Source: Isochrysis galbana (taxonomy: Eukaryota; Haptophyta; Isochrysidales; Isochrysidaceae). From it: DNA of 64,000 nt. Made by a program: the position numbers and the translations under genes. Positions within the stretch are counted from its first letter, which is position 1; every line of letters begins with the position of its first letter. This document shows positions 20,760-31,193 of this stretch, piece after piece. Below the pieces are notes generated by a model that ran no database searches, was not told the origin of the DNA, and was given only the letters and a program-made list of their open reading frames with translations. The DNA is taken from NCBI GenBank assembly GCA_018136815.1, contig CM030931.1, forward strand, positions 4,470,148 to 4,534,147, in the 5' to 3' direction.

Positions 20760-20840
20760 ATGGTGAATCGCAAGAGTCAGGGGAGCAGCGCCGACGAGGA
20801 GTTGTTCGAGGTGGACCGCATCAAGGCGCGCGCAAAGAAG
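20760..20840 (+). other. possible 5' exon with chromodomain-like start
   Basis: The frame from ATG 20760 reads MVNRKSQGSSADEELFEVDR then IKARAKK, ending at a plausible donor AAG|GTGCAA. 'EELFEVDRIKARxKK' resembles the first strand of a chromodomain. No continuing exon was found and the following DNA is repeat (hairpin at 20866-20881, then ATGGAGGGGG). It could be a transposon chromodomain relic or chance. Confidence 0.25.
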
Positions 20841-22398
20841 GTGCAACTCGAGGTTCCATTTTTCACTAAGCTTATGATTGGTCGCCATGGAGGGGGGCCT
20901 TGCGCCACCCCCACTCTCTCGACTCCCCTCATGGGGGGCGAGAACCATCCACCCCCCTGCGATGCCTCTTGCAAGGCTAGGGCTGACCATTAATAGGCAA
21001 GTTTTTTGGAAACCCATTAGTAGTTTTTCAAGGTCAGTACATTAACAGGTTGAGTTTTTCTCTGGGTGTTAACAGGTTGTTTTAGGGGTGTTAATACCCA
21101 GTTAGTGGCCATTAACAGGTTAAACCCATTACAAGCTGTTACCCCAACGTTGCAATATATGTTCGGGGCGGGGGATTCCATTCCCCTCCCCCCTCCACCC
21201 GCCCCCCGACTCCGGGAGCTGTACCCCCCCCCCTCGCCCTGCGCCCTGCGCCTCCCCCCCCCGACGCCAACGCGATAACGCTAATGAGTATAAGCGCGGA
21301 CCACCATCGAAGCGCAATGCGCCAAAATGGCCAAGCAATTCCTACCTGCGCCGGCGTCGACCGCAGGGGTGGAGCGTGCACACCACCTAGCCATAGCTAG
21401 GCCTTGGGTTCACGACACACATGAAGCCTTGTATGAAGCCTTGCGCTTCTCAAGGTGGGACTTTCATCGACCCCGAGCTATTCCCACATACTCACGTACT
21501 CCCCTCCCTTCCATCTCTTAGCGCCCTGTGTGATGCCCTCCTCAGGAGCCAGGGGCTCGAAGGACACCGATGTCAGGAGATGGGCACGCGCCAAGAGGTG
21601 AGTACATACGGAGTACCTTTATCCGTTGAGCGTCGCTGATCTCTCGTGCTCTCCCTATTCCAGCGTCCAGTGTGTGGTGTGTTGGCGTGTGCCTGTCAGT
21701 GCCTGTGCCTGTGTGTGTGTGTGGGGGGGGGGGGGAGGCAGCAAGAGCGGCGGGCAGAGACTTTAACCGGAAACTTCTTCCGATTCTTCTAGTGCAATGT
21801 CCGCCTCACTCTGCTTCTCTTCCTCCCAGCTTCTCTCACTTCTCCTTGTGTTCTCACGTATTTATTTGAGATCTCCTCTGGACGTGAGAGTGATGCGCAT
21901 GTGGGGATGGATCTCGCGCTGCAACCTCTCGTAGTGTGTAACACGCGCAGTAGTACTCCTCTCATCGCTCTTTCGCTCGTCTTCCTCTCTTCCCTTCTCC
22001 TCGAGGCCATTGTTTGAGAAAAACAGAGACGAGATTGGAGAGAAGAATGGAGAAGGAGATCGAGGAGACCGGAGGAGAGAGAGGGGGGGGGGGAGAGAGA
22101 GAGAGGGAGAGGGAGTAGAGAGAGAGACAGAGACGAGGAGAGAGAGACGAGGAGAAGCACAGAGAAGAAGCAGAAGAGAAGGGGAGCGAGGGGGAGAGGA
22201 GGAGAGAGACGAGGGAGGAGACGGGGACGACGGCCAGTCAGATGGTACGATGGTACGTGTCCCCGCCCGCCCAAGGGAATACTAACCACTTCAACAGAGG
22301 ACGAGGGACGAACAACACACACTTCGATCCGTCGGAGAAACGCGATTCTCGCCGCTCTCTGTCCTTCTTCTTCTCCTTTCGCAACCCTCGACGAGATC
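20841..22398. other. intergenic, low complexity, GA-rich leader
   Basis: 20866-20889 carries the hairpin CTAAGC-TTAT-GATTGG and an ATGGAG. 21170-21260 is C-rich. A GT run is followed by G11 at 21715-21735. From 22017 to 22235 the strand is almost pure purine (GAGAGAG-type), just before the hydroxylase-like gene; a similar GA-rich tract precedes the MORN gene (52805-53150). No gene seen. Confidence 0.4.
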
Positions 22399-23301
22399 AT
22401 GCGCCTTGCTCTCCTCGGCTTCTCAGCCCTGCTCGCCCAATGCGCAGCCCTCTCGATGAGCGTATCGCCATTGCAGGTCTCTACGATCCGGGTTGTGGCG
22501 GCTACGCCCGCTCCGCAGCGCTCATCGACGCCCTCGATGGACCTGGGCATGGTGAAGTATTTCGCTGCTGTGCCGGCCCTTTACGGCCTGATGTCAGTCA
22601 ACGAGTACTGCACTCATCGTTGGTACCAGCACGCCGAGTTCAATAAGGAGGTGTGGATGCAGAATATTGCTTGCTTCATTCTGCGCAAGAAGGAGCTCAA
22701 GATTCGTGGCGGTGGCCATGTTGAGCATCACGCTGAAACTTATGACGATATGACACTGAAGAAGGACACGAGGTGGTCACGATCCCCAGCGGCAAAATCC
22801 CTTGATTCTGATCCGTATCGTGGCACTGCCTTCACTTGGCAAACGACCGGCCTCATGACGTTCCAAATGCTCTGGAGTACTATCCCTGTCTTCAAGCTGC
22901 TCGGTTTTGGTCTTCCTGGCACTTTTGCTTTCCTCTTGCCTGGGATGCTTCTTCATGCGTTGATTTGGAACATGCTTCACCCGCCGATGCATGGCCTCCC
23001 GAACGTGCCACTATCAGTCGGTGCGCCTTCTAACTGGCTTGCTGGTCTGCGCAATACTCCCTATTTCCGCTATATCTACGAAAATCATCAGGGTCACCAC
23101 GTGCTTGGCGGAAAGTGCAACTACAATGTGTGCTGTCCTGGCACGGATCATCTACTAGGAACGTATGTACCAACTGCCGTCTGGGAGCCACAGATGCGTC
23201 CCGTTCCGCCCTTTAGTGCCGCCGAGCGCTGGGGCCCGGCCGTCGAGCCCATCGGCGTCCCTCAGGCTCCCATCGACGAGAAACGCGCCGTCGTTGCCTA
23301 G
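22399..23301 (+). CDS. fatty acid hydroxylase-like integral membrane protein
   Basis: Single exon, 300 aa. The N-terminus MRLALLGFSALLAQCAALSM is a signal peptide or the first part of a plastid/ER leader; about 45 residues later the conserved part starts (YGLMSVNEYCTHRWYQH). Histidine clusters follow in the order expected for the diiron hydroxylase/desaturase superfamily: HRWYQH, HVEHH, HPPMH and HQGHH, with hydrophobic spans LMTFQMLWSTIPVFKLLGFG and TFAFLLPGMLLHALIW between them. Family members oxidise sterols, carotenoids or fatty acyl chains in membranes; the substrate here cannot be read from the sequence. The ATG at 22399 is preceded by a C/T-rich leader and a long GA tract. The C-terminus is short and unremarkable. 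Confidence 0.75.
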   Translation: MRLALLGFSALLAQCAALSMSVSPLQVSTIRVVAATPAPQRSSTPSMDLGMVKYFAAVPALYGLMSVNEYCTHRWYQHAEFNKEVWMQNIACFILRKKELKIRGGGHVEHHAETYDDMTLKKDTRWSRSPAAKSLDSDPYRGTAFTWQTTGLMTFQMLWSTIPVFKLLGFGLPGTFAFLLPGMLLHALIWNMLHPPMHGLPNVPLSVGAPSNWLAGLRNTPYFRYIYENHQGHHVLGGKCNYNVCCPGTDHLLGTYVPTAVWEPQMRPVPPFSAAERWGPAVEPIGVPQAPIDEKRAVVA

Positions 23302-23744
23302 ATGTAAGAAGTGGTGGCACACATGCCATGCTGCTTGTGGAAGTGCTGCAAGGCACGATTGGCCAGGCGCGGCGGACGCGCTAATATTGCACAACTGAGC
23401 GGCTACTCTTGCTGGGCTATCTCTTGACTATGCTTCTCGTGTCAACGAAACGCTTCTATTCTAATTCTAACTTGTCGAGTCTGTATGACTCGAGCATAAG
23501 AGTCGGTTGCTTTGCGTGCAGTGACCTGTCCCATACATATCCTGATTGATGCTCGTCGTTTATTTGCGCGAGGTGTACACGCGGTCTGACTGGTGGAGCA
23601 CTTTCCTCTTATTCTTTTCGCCGAAACACCACCGTCTCTTCACTGTTCTACCTGCTTGCTGCATGGCTCCGGCTTGCTTCGTTTGCCATTTTTTTGCTCC
23701 CATGTCTCTTCACGTGTGTTCGTCGTGCTCCATCACTCCGAATC
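23302..23744. other. intergenic, 3' flank of the hydroxylase-like gene
   Basis: No gene seen. T-rich towards its end, where it meets repeat E. Confidence 0.4.
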
Positions 23745-23965
23745 CTTAGAAGTCTTAAAAATCTTAGCAAACGAACCGCTACTTGCACGGCGTGTGGCAG
23801 AGTGCTTATAACGTTCCCAACTACCCACCCCAACCTACCAATCACCCCTTTCCCCTCCCCGAGGTTCCCTCGTGCGGAATCATTGGGCAAGGGGAGGTCG
23901 TGCGCGCTGCTTCGACCAGGGCGGCGTAAGAGAGAGGGGACAGAGTCCGTGATGCCTCTGATCAG
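23745..23965 (+). repeat. dispersed repeat E, copy 2
   Basis: Matches 4146-4380 in order and orientation: ACCGCTACTTGCACGGCG (23779), CAGAGTGCTTATA, CCTTTCCCCTCCCCGAGGTT and TGCGCGCTGCTTCGACCAGG. Confidence 0.6.
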
Positions 23966-25116
23966 ACGTTGTAGCGCCCAACTAGAGTCCAGCGTCCAAC
24001 AGGAGTCTTAGTTCATGGGAGGAAGTTACCTTCCGGCTTCCGGCGCTATGATTCTATTGTCGAGTCGAGCGGAGCCGGAGGGCTCTGAGCCACTCCGTCG
24101 CGAGCAGCACCGGCGGCTAGCGCGGCGCTTTGGCCCTCCTCCCCACCGGGAGTCGGGTGAATGAAATTCTGGACTGGGTCGGGCAACCCCATTTGGGTGT
24201 CTGGACGGGGAACGAACGGCGAACGAAGGGCTGTGGGGCGGCGAGGCGCTCCTAGCGGCCCTAGTGTGTTGGGTTTTAAGAGATTGTTAGACCTACAAAG
24301 AACTCTTCCCTCAGGGAGGGAGCCTAGGCTGCTTGAGTGCAGCGACGCAGCGAACAACGACGGACAACGAAGCTGAGAACAACAGGTTACACCGACTCAC
24401 GAACACACCGGAATCATTCACCCAAACCAAGCAAATTATCAAGCAACCGCGACCCCAAATCACCGATAACTCAAACACGTCGCGAGAGACGGAGAGAGAG
24501 AGCGAGAGAGAGAGAGAGACTCCGCAGCGACGGCCGGAGCGTGTCTCCGTTGTAACTTCCCACGTAGCGGAGAGTCCGAAGGGGAGCGTCATGTCGCGCG
24601 ACCACGGCGATCACTTTGGATACAGATCGCGACGAGATATCTTCACGACCGAATAAATCTTGCCGTTGAGCGTGAACCTTCTAGACGCTTCTAACGAACA
24701 ACCCTGAGTATCAACCAAGGGGAAGAAACACCAATGGGGCCAAGGGCTTGCATGTAGCTTGCATCAAGGGGAAAGATTCCCTCACCTAGGAAGCGAACCT
24801 ACACCGATCTCCAAGGGGAGATAGCAAATTAAACCTCAAATCTCGAGCGGATAGAGCAACCGACTCGCTCGCCAAAAACCTTGACCGAGAAGAAAGAAGC
24901 AAGGACCTACAAGCCAAGGGTAGCGGACCTAGGGAATGTGAGAGGAAGTTTCCGAACGCCAACGCGAACGCCAAACGCGGGAAGGCAACGAAACCCTAAC
25001 CAGGCCAAGCAGAACCTACGAAGAACAGGCCTGACGCACCGCTCACGAGCAACCTGTCAATACACGGCAAAACGAAAGTAGCCAACTTCCTTATATACTC
25101 TATTCCCAGGTATTGG
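23966..25116 (+). repeat. non-LTR element sequence upstream of the ORF2 fragment
   Basis: No protein of known type. It contains a GA microsatellite (24488-24520) and the AATTAAACCT box (24829) also found twice at 17.7 kb. It probably belongs to the LINE continuing at 25117 or to a relative. Confidence 0.35.
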
Positions 25117-26904
25117 TTGCAAACGCTAGCGGCCCCGAGAGCGTTTCACACGGCCGTCAAGAGGGCCGTAGACAAAATAATGTGGACAAACACACGCACC
25201 GGGCGCAGGCTGCAATGGATAAAACATCCCGAAGTTCCGCTAAAAAACGCATCCGAAAAAGGACCCCACCTAGGGTTGGGGCTACTGGACTGGGACAACC
25301 ACGTTAAGGCACTACAGGCCAAATGGATACTAAACTACCTAGACGCTCGACAGGCACAATGGAAACAAGTGCTTGACGCTTGGTTTTGCCGCACGAATAT
25401 GGGAAGGGCAGCGGTCCTATCGACGATCCCCATGAGTAATCTGACCGACGGCATAACAGGCACAAGCAAACTCCCGGCGTTCTGGAAACAGGCTCTGAAA
25501 AACATACGAGAACTCGAGCTCACATCGCTAAAAACGAGTAGGGAAGGACTCCTCTCACAACCCATGTGGGGCAGCCCAACGCATCCGGGTCCCAAGCTAA
25601 ACCCCACGTGGGCGAAGCTATGGAATAGGCTGCAATGCAACACCATACACAACGTATTTAAAGACTACGGCGCGACGACGCCATACAACAAAGAGGAATG
25701 CGCACAATACCTCAAAAACAACGACACATACATACACTTCCAGGGAGAATACATCCCAAGAGACAAATTCCTAGGGACATGGGACACGATAGTAAGCCAC
25801 TCCATGACAATGATGACGAAGCTAGCAAGCACGACCGAGAGAGGAAACACGCCGGCTAGGCGGGAGGCCGACGGACAACACCGCCCGGAAGAACCACCCC
25901 CTGAAATACACATAACACAGGATGGAGACTACTACGCGAAAATCAAAGGCGCGTGGTATGAAGCGGAGCTCTCGTACCTGGGCACCCCAATAATTGGAGC
26001 AAGATTACCCAACGCACCCGAGAACCTAGACACCTCCCCGCCGGCAAAATGGGGGGAGGGCTATAAATCCAACAAGAGACTCGAATACCCGCTGGCGGAC
26101 GAATACACGCTGGACGGCAAAACACCCCTAGACGAGACCGGTGTGGAACACTTGACCGAAGCCCTCCAACAAAATACCCGAAAACGAAAAAGACACGCAG
26201 GGCCCACTAAATGGGAAGAAAGACTACAGATACCCGAAGACACTTGGGCGCACCTAGCGAGGCTGTACACATCCCCAATGGTGACGGCGCGCGATATGCA
26301 CCTGCATTTCAAACACATCACACATAGGCGAGTGGGCACGTACAACCGATTTCCGGGTAGAACCAGCACGTGCCGCATTTGTGGAGAAATGGACGAATCT
26401 TCGACACACCTAGGCGAATGCCAAGGGATAATCAGCATATTATGCGCGCTGAACAAAGTCGCCAGGTTCTCACCTGAGACGGGAAAAAGTAGAGAAGACC
26501 ACATTGTCGACAATCTATTCATATACCCGAAAGGGGACGCCCCGAAGGCGTTATATACACTATATCTATTAGCGTGGAGATATATCATCACAAACTTGTA
26601 TAGAATCCATTACGATGGCATAGAATTCTCGGAAGAATCGATATTGATAAGAACGATAGAGAGATACGCCATACTGAGCAAAGCACTAGTCTTCGCAAAC
26701 GGAACCGACTCGACAAGAACCGCCCAAGCGGGCATGGGTAGGCAACCCAAAAAAAGAATGGACATGAGCGACTTGAGACCCGTTTTTATGTTGAACGACA
26801 AGGGTGGGCTCAAACCCAGCGAGGAGCTAGTGGAGCTAGCCACCAGGCTAGGGATAGCGCACGCTGTCGAGGGGAACAAGGAGCAACGTAACGAAGGCGA
26901 ATGA
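25117..26904 (+). pseudogene. LINE ORF2, C-terminal ~590 residues
   Basis: Open for 595 codons with no ATG at the 5' end (the first codon is TTG after a stop), so this is a 5'-truncated ORF2. The N-terminal part, GLGLLDWDNHVKALQAKWI and QWKQVLDAWF, is the conserved 'thumb/connector' region after the reverse transcriptase in LINE ORF2. HRRVGTYNRF and CRICGEMDESSTHLGEC form the zinc-knuckle tail. It then continues LYLLAWRYIITNLYRIHYDG to a hydrophilic end. Reverse transcriptase catalytic motifs are absent. It retains a full-length open frame, so it inserted recently or evolves slowly. Confidence 0.75.
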
Positions 26905-27215
26905 GCCAGGGGCACAGAGGACCTGGGAATCATTAGGGACGGCAAGAACCTGACGGAAGCCTGATACCAACGCGAACCCCGGAGGGCACGCAGGACACGA
27001 GAGACGACAATAGGCCTGCCTGGCCCCCGCACTCCGAACCAGGCCTCAGGTAGGGCACCAGGGCCGAACCCCTGAAACCGAAGACCAAGGAATGAAGGGG
27101 GGCAGGGAAAGAGGTGGAGGGAGGGATTTTAAGGGCGGCGTAAATAGAGAGGGGATACCCAGGCGATAGTAGGTGTGTAGCCCAGAATCTTCAGATGTTT
27201 TTTTTTTAATTAAGA
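26905..27215. other. LINE 3' flank
   Basis: Non-coding stretch between two LINE fragments. It ends in a T9 run (27197-27205) followed by AATTAA; no gene. Confidence 0.4.
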
Positions 27216-27706
27216 GCGATCCTTGCGAGATACCACTTATTAGTAACTAACGGCGAAGGTCGGGTTCTTTCAAAGGTTAAAAAAACAGCGCGAGAACATG
27301 GGGCTACACGCCCCGAGTAACAAACATATTCGGAAAATGATAAGCCCTCTGTACACTATTGACAAGGATTTCAACCTAGGAGCACCAGAGGACCTCTTGC
27401 AGGCGGCGAGAGGCCTGGAGATAAGGAACATCACCTAGGGTAGCCAAATCTCTTAATAGGAACCACACCGGAAACCAATAAAGATCTCGCGTTATACAAA
27501 CGAGAAAATCCGAGTCGAAACTCGATCAAGAGACGAACCACATTCTCCCGCCCCCTTCTCTCCAACTCCCGGCCGAAGCAGCGCGCGCGGCCTCCCTGGA
27601 ACCAGCTTCTCCGCTAAAGAGGGAACTGGGGAAGGGGAAGGGGGTTGTTAGGGGTTAAGGTTGGGTAGTAGGGAGGTACACTAGCAAGCTGCCTCACGCC
27701 GCATAC
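27216..27706 (+). mobile_element. LINE family A 3' end, copy 2
   Basis: 27216-27440 encodes the ORF2 tail RENMGLHAPSNKHIRKM and DLLQAARGLEIRNIT before a TAG, almost the same as the tail of the minus-strand copy at 266-480. 27441-27706 is the 3' UTR, matching 1-262 in inverted orientation and ending near GCAAGCTGCCTCA. A severely 5'-truncated insertion. Confidence 0.7.
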
Positions 27707-27789
27707 GTAGCGGGAATTTTTAAGAAGATTGTTTTTAACATAACAATCTGAGTGAAAACAAAACTATCACATGGCCCTCTTTTGACGGA

Positions 27790-28080
27790 ACGCGACTTGC
27801 CTGCGGCGCGTCGCCATGCGGCGCGCCCTGGCCTGCTCTCAGGGGCTCAGGGGTCCGTTTGGGGCTCCCAGAGAGCCAGCAAGGGCAGCTCAGGGGGCAG
27901 TGGGTGGAGGCTGGGGCTCAGCCCCTGGCCCCCCCTGCCTCTCCCACGCTCGCCTCGCTGGCCATGGGAGCCGCCAGAAGTCCCCTGTATGCCTGGCGAC
28001 CAGGGACAGGGGGGCAGTCAGCTCGAGGGCAGGGGCAGGCCCAGCACGGGCGTGGGAGTGCAGCTCCAGGTGTGTGTGAC
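27790..28080 (+). repeat. GC-rich dispersed repeat C, copy 1
   Basis: CAGCTCAGGGGGCAGTGG, GGCTGGGGCTCAGCCCCTGG, GCCTCTCCCACGCTCGCCTC and CTGTATGCCTGGCGACCAGG recur in related order at 58640-58890 (inverted), 59815-60110 and 63030-63320. No frame is conserved between copies, so open stretches here are not genes. Confidence 0.7.
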
Positions 28081-28189
28081 ATCAAACAACAATCCCCTTC
28101 TTCTCACATATCATTATCATCTATCTATGCCCTGTCTATCTATATCTATGACGTGCGCGCGCAGCGCGCAAACGCTCTAGCCGCTAGCC

Positions 28190-28355
28190 GCTAGTCTTTG
28201 CGAAATTTCGATTTCGAATTTCGAGCGAAATTTCGACGAAATTTTGAAATTTGGGTCGAGCCGTAGCGAAATTTGGGTCGAGGCGAGCAAAATTTCGCAA
28301 GGAAATTTGGGTGGGTCCAAAACGAAAATCTGGCCATGCCCAACCCAATAGCGGT
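28190..28355. repeat. MITE fragment with GAAATTTCG motifs
   Basis: CGAAATTTCG palindromes alternate with GAAATTTGGGT, ending CCAAAACGAAAATCTGGCCATGCCCA. The right end of the MITE at 50942-51807 has the same order (GAAATTTGGGCAGG, CAAACGAAACTCTGGCCTG). A truncated relative. Confidence 0.55.
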
Positions 28356-28379
28356 ATTGCCAATAGGGAAAGGGCACCG

Positions 28380-29783
28380 CGATGAATGATTGAATGAATA
28401 TGCGCTAGATCGCTAGATCTAGATCTAGATAGATGGGTGTGTTCCGGGTTTTCTACCGCTTTACGCTTTACGTTGGTGCATTTCCGGCCGTAATCCTGAC
28501 TTTTTCGAGTTTCACCTTAAAAAGTTAAAATTTAACATAGTGTTTGAGCGCCCCAATACTCTAGTATCTAGCGTCTAGTCGCCTAGTGTAGCCCTGAATC
28601 TTCATCTTCATATTTTTTTAGACTTCAGCTTTCAATTGGTTCCGTGGATGGCTGATATCGACGAGTTTCGGCGCGCGCCCGGCCCGATTTGCGTGACTGT
28701 CCGGGTGGCTACGTGGCTACCGTGTGGCGCCCCTATGCCCCTGTGTTGTATGTTGCTGCCGACGGCCGACGGACAAACTGGAAACTGGGACATACATAGG
28801 AGTAGACAAAGTCGGCCGCTTTCTTCCAGTCAAAAATAGAAGTTATACAGCTTGGTGAGTCTCCGTGGGCGCGTCACCTGACCAGACCTTCGGCCCTTCA
28901 TGGGTCTACTCGCGCTCTCATCACGAGAGATGGACGATTGATGCATTTGAACCTCCACCCCTCAGTGTATTGTTCTTGAGCATGCCGCGCAGTGTTTCTA
29001 GTCCGCGTCTTGTACGCACACGTTCGCTTCAAAAAGGATTGACAGGTAGGGCACCGCCAAGACACGCTTCGGAGCAAACATACGGAGATGCTTTTGCTCT
29101 CATCATGCTCTGAGGAAAGTCCCCGGGCATTCGGGCAGAGAGTGCCAACCGTTAAGGTATAGGCCTCGCAAGACGGGCGCACGGAGATTGTCTTCGGACT
29201 TGAGTTTGCCCGTCTGTGAGTCCTCGCCATGGTTACACAGTTATGCGTGTCGGGGCCTTCGGGCCCTTGAACAGAACGGGGCTTACTCTGGCGGTGCCCT
29301 ACACCAGGTGCTTCGACCATCTATACCATCGGCGCGTATCATTTCTTACCCGCTTTTTCGACGAACACGGCATCATCTTAGATCCTTATCCTGCAAGAAT
29401 GCCGACATCCGCTTTCACTTACGCTTCCCATATGAGCATCTTCAGTCATGCTTGCTGGAGAGACCTTTGGCCATCCTGTCAGACAAATATCGCCGATACT
29501 CAGCAAGTGTATCCCGTATCACCTCACCGTCAACTAAGTTTGAGCGCGACAACCGGATTTTGGAATAGCAAACCAAGCACACATCTCGTCCATTTCGTCC
29601 CTTCATGTTTTTCATTTTGTGTCACCATCATCACCGCCTACAACTCGCTCCTGCTACTTGCAAATTGTTTCATCTTTTTGTTTCAGTGTTGATTCTCATA
29701 TGGCATAAGTTTACGCCGGGCATGCTCCTCCAAGGTTGCTCGCTTGAAAACTCCTTTCGGATTCTCGTGAACCATGTGCCATG
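28380..29783. other. no gene that I can support
   Basis: Several frames of 100-160 codons overlap on both strands between 28860 and 29700, without recognisable motifs or consistent splice signals. A diverged or broken gene here is possible. Confidence 0.3.
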
Positions 29784-30105
29784 TAGGGCGGTCAAACATT
29801 TTTTTCATTAGGGTTAGGGATAAGAAAATGACCATCTCACGGTTGAGAAAAAAACCTTTTGATAGTCTCGCCCCACCCGCGGCTATGGAACACATCCTAG
29901 TAGCCACGCCCCCCCCCCCCCCATTCCCTCGCTCTCCGCCTTGCGCCTTGCGGCAAAATTTGAATTTGAGGATTTTTCGGCCAAAAAAAAATCACCAGGT
30001 CGGCATATTTTTGGGATATTTGGGTGGCCTCCCAGGATATAAATGGGATATCCTCGCGGAATATTTGGGCAAGTTTTTCGGAATATTTCCGCCTGGCCCT
30101 AGATG
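29784..30105. repeat. hAT-like MITE or fragment
   Basis: The left end TAGGGCGGTCAAACA and a block GAAAATGACCATCT recur at 32824-32875. The right end GCCTGGCCCTA gives only a short (about 6-bp) inverted match to TAGGGC. The middle has AACCTTTTGATAGTCTCGCC and TAGTAGCCACGCCC, then GATATTTGGG and GGATATCC motifs shared with 4000-4090. No clear target duplication. Confidence 0.45.
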
Positions 30106-30255
30106 ACCCGCCCGCCCGCCCCCGGGCTCTGCCGGGGTCTCTGCAGGCTGCAGGGCCTGCAGGGACATCTTCACCTGCGTCTTCACCTGCGTCGGCGTGC
30201 GGCATCGGCCAGCGGCTCAGTGCAGGTGCGCATCTTCCCAGTTGGAATTTTTTTA

Positions 30256-30603
30256 TTACACACGCACGACGTCGACGTCGACGGCGTCTGCCCGAATGGC
30301 CACCCTGAGAGCAGGGTCATCTTCACCGTCAAGGTGGATGAAAAAAACCTTCTTCTCGAGCTCGCAGGTGGCCTCAAGGTCATTCTGTTTGCAGGCGTCC
30401 AGTATGGCATTTGCTTGCTCCCTCGCGACCAACGCGGCCTTGGCTTCATCCTCGGCGGCTGCCTCCGTGTATGCGTGATAAGACGGCCTCTTCCTCTTCG
30501 TTCTTAATCCCGAGTTTGGTAGCGGACTAGCGGACCGCCGCACTTCCGCCACGGGACAAGTGTACGCGATCGCCTTGATGTACTGAGTACTGATGTATTC
30601 CAT
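30256..30603 (-). other. short open frame, unrecognised
   Basis: From ATG 30603 the frame gives about 115 residues: a basic SGLRTKRKRPSYHAY segment and a helical EDEAKAALVAREQANAILDA followed by LEATCELEKKVFFIHLDGED. The acidic-helical composition looks protein-like, but no family, start context or splice partner supports it. It may be a gene remnant. Confidence 0.25.
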
Positions 30604-31193
30604 GCAGAGGTCAGAGGTACGCGACGGCCGCCTCGTCTCCAATGTCGTCCAATGAATTTGATCTTTTTGATCTTGGAGTTCTCATCGGAGGAGCCGCCGA
30701 CGAGCACGAGCTTCGTATTGCGCATTGCACCAACGGCCAACGGCCCAGGTATGGCTCGATGAGTGCTGAGTGCCCACATCGACGGGTAGCTTTCCTTGGC
30801 TATTGGCTACATCCACGGGGAAGTCACCACCACCATGTGGCGCCGCGGCGCCCCATCCGTTGCCCATTAGCCCCCGCACAAACACGGAAGCAAACACGGA
30901 GGGGTTTGAAGCATGGCAAAACACGGCTGTGTTTGACCTCGGTAGAGTAGAAACACGGTGAAAACGTGTTTCCCAGATAGGGACCTCTTACAAGACTACC
31001 ATTTCCAACGGCATGCCCTAAGTTAGAGGTAGGAGTAAGAGGAGTCCTTCGCATACTAGATACTACTTGGTACTACTCTAGAGGTACTCCAGTCCGGCTT
31101 CTTCCGTCTTCGTCCCCTGTTGTTGCGGCAGGAGGAGGGAGGCAGGGGTTCGTCTCCCGGTCGGAAGCGCGCGAGAGCCACGCGCTGGGCGCA
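30604..31193. other. intergenic
   Basis: No gene seen. 'AAACACGG' recurs several times at 30885-30960. The last 100 bp are the leader of the GLG1-like gene. Confidence 0.35.

Noticed and set aside
21789..22550. 253-codon minus-strand frame opposite the hydroxylase-like gene start
   Set aside because: Its middle is Leu/Ser/Pro from the GA/CT tract and its N-terminal part is antisense to a real coding exon.
27752..28194. Open frames of 87-142 codons at repeat C
   Set aside because: Other copies of the repeat do not preserve any of the frames.
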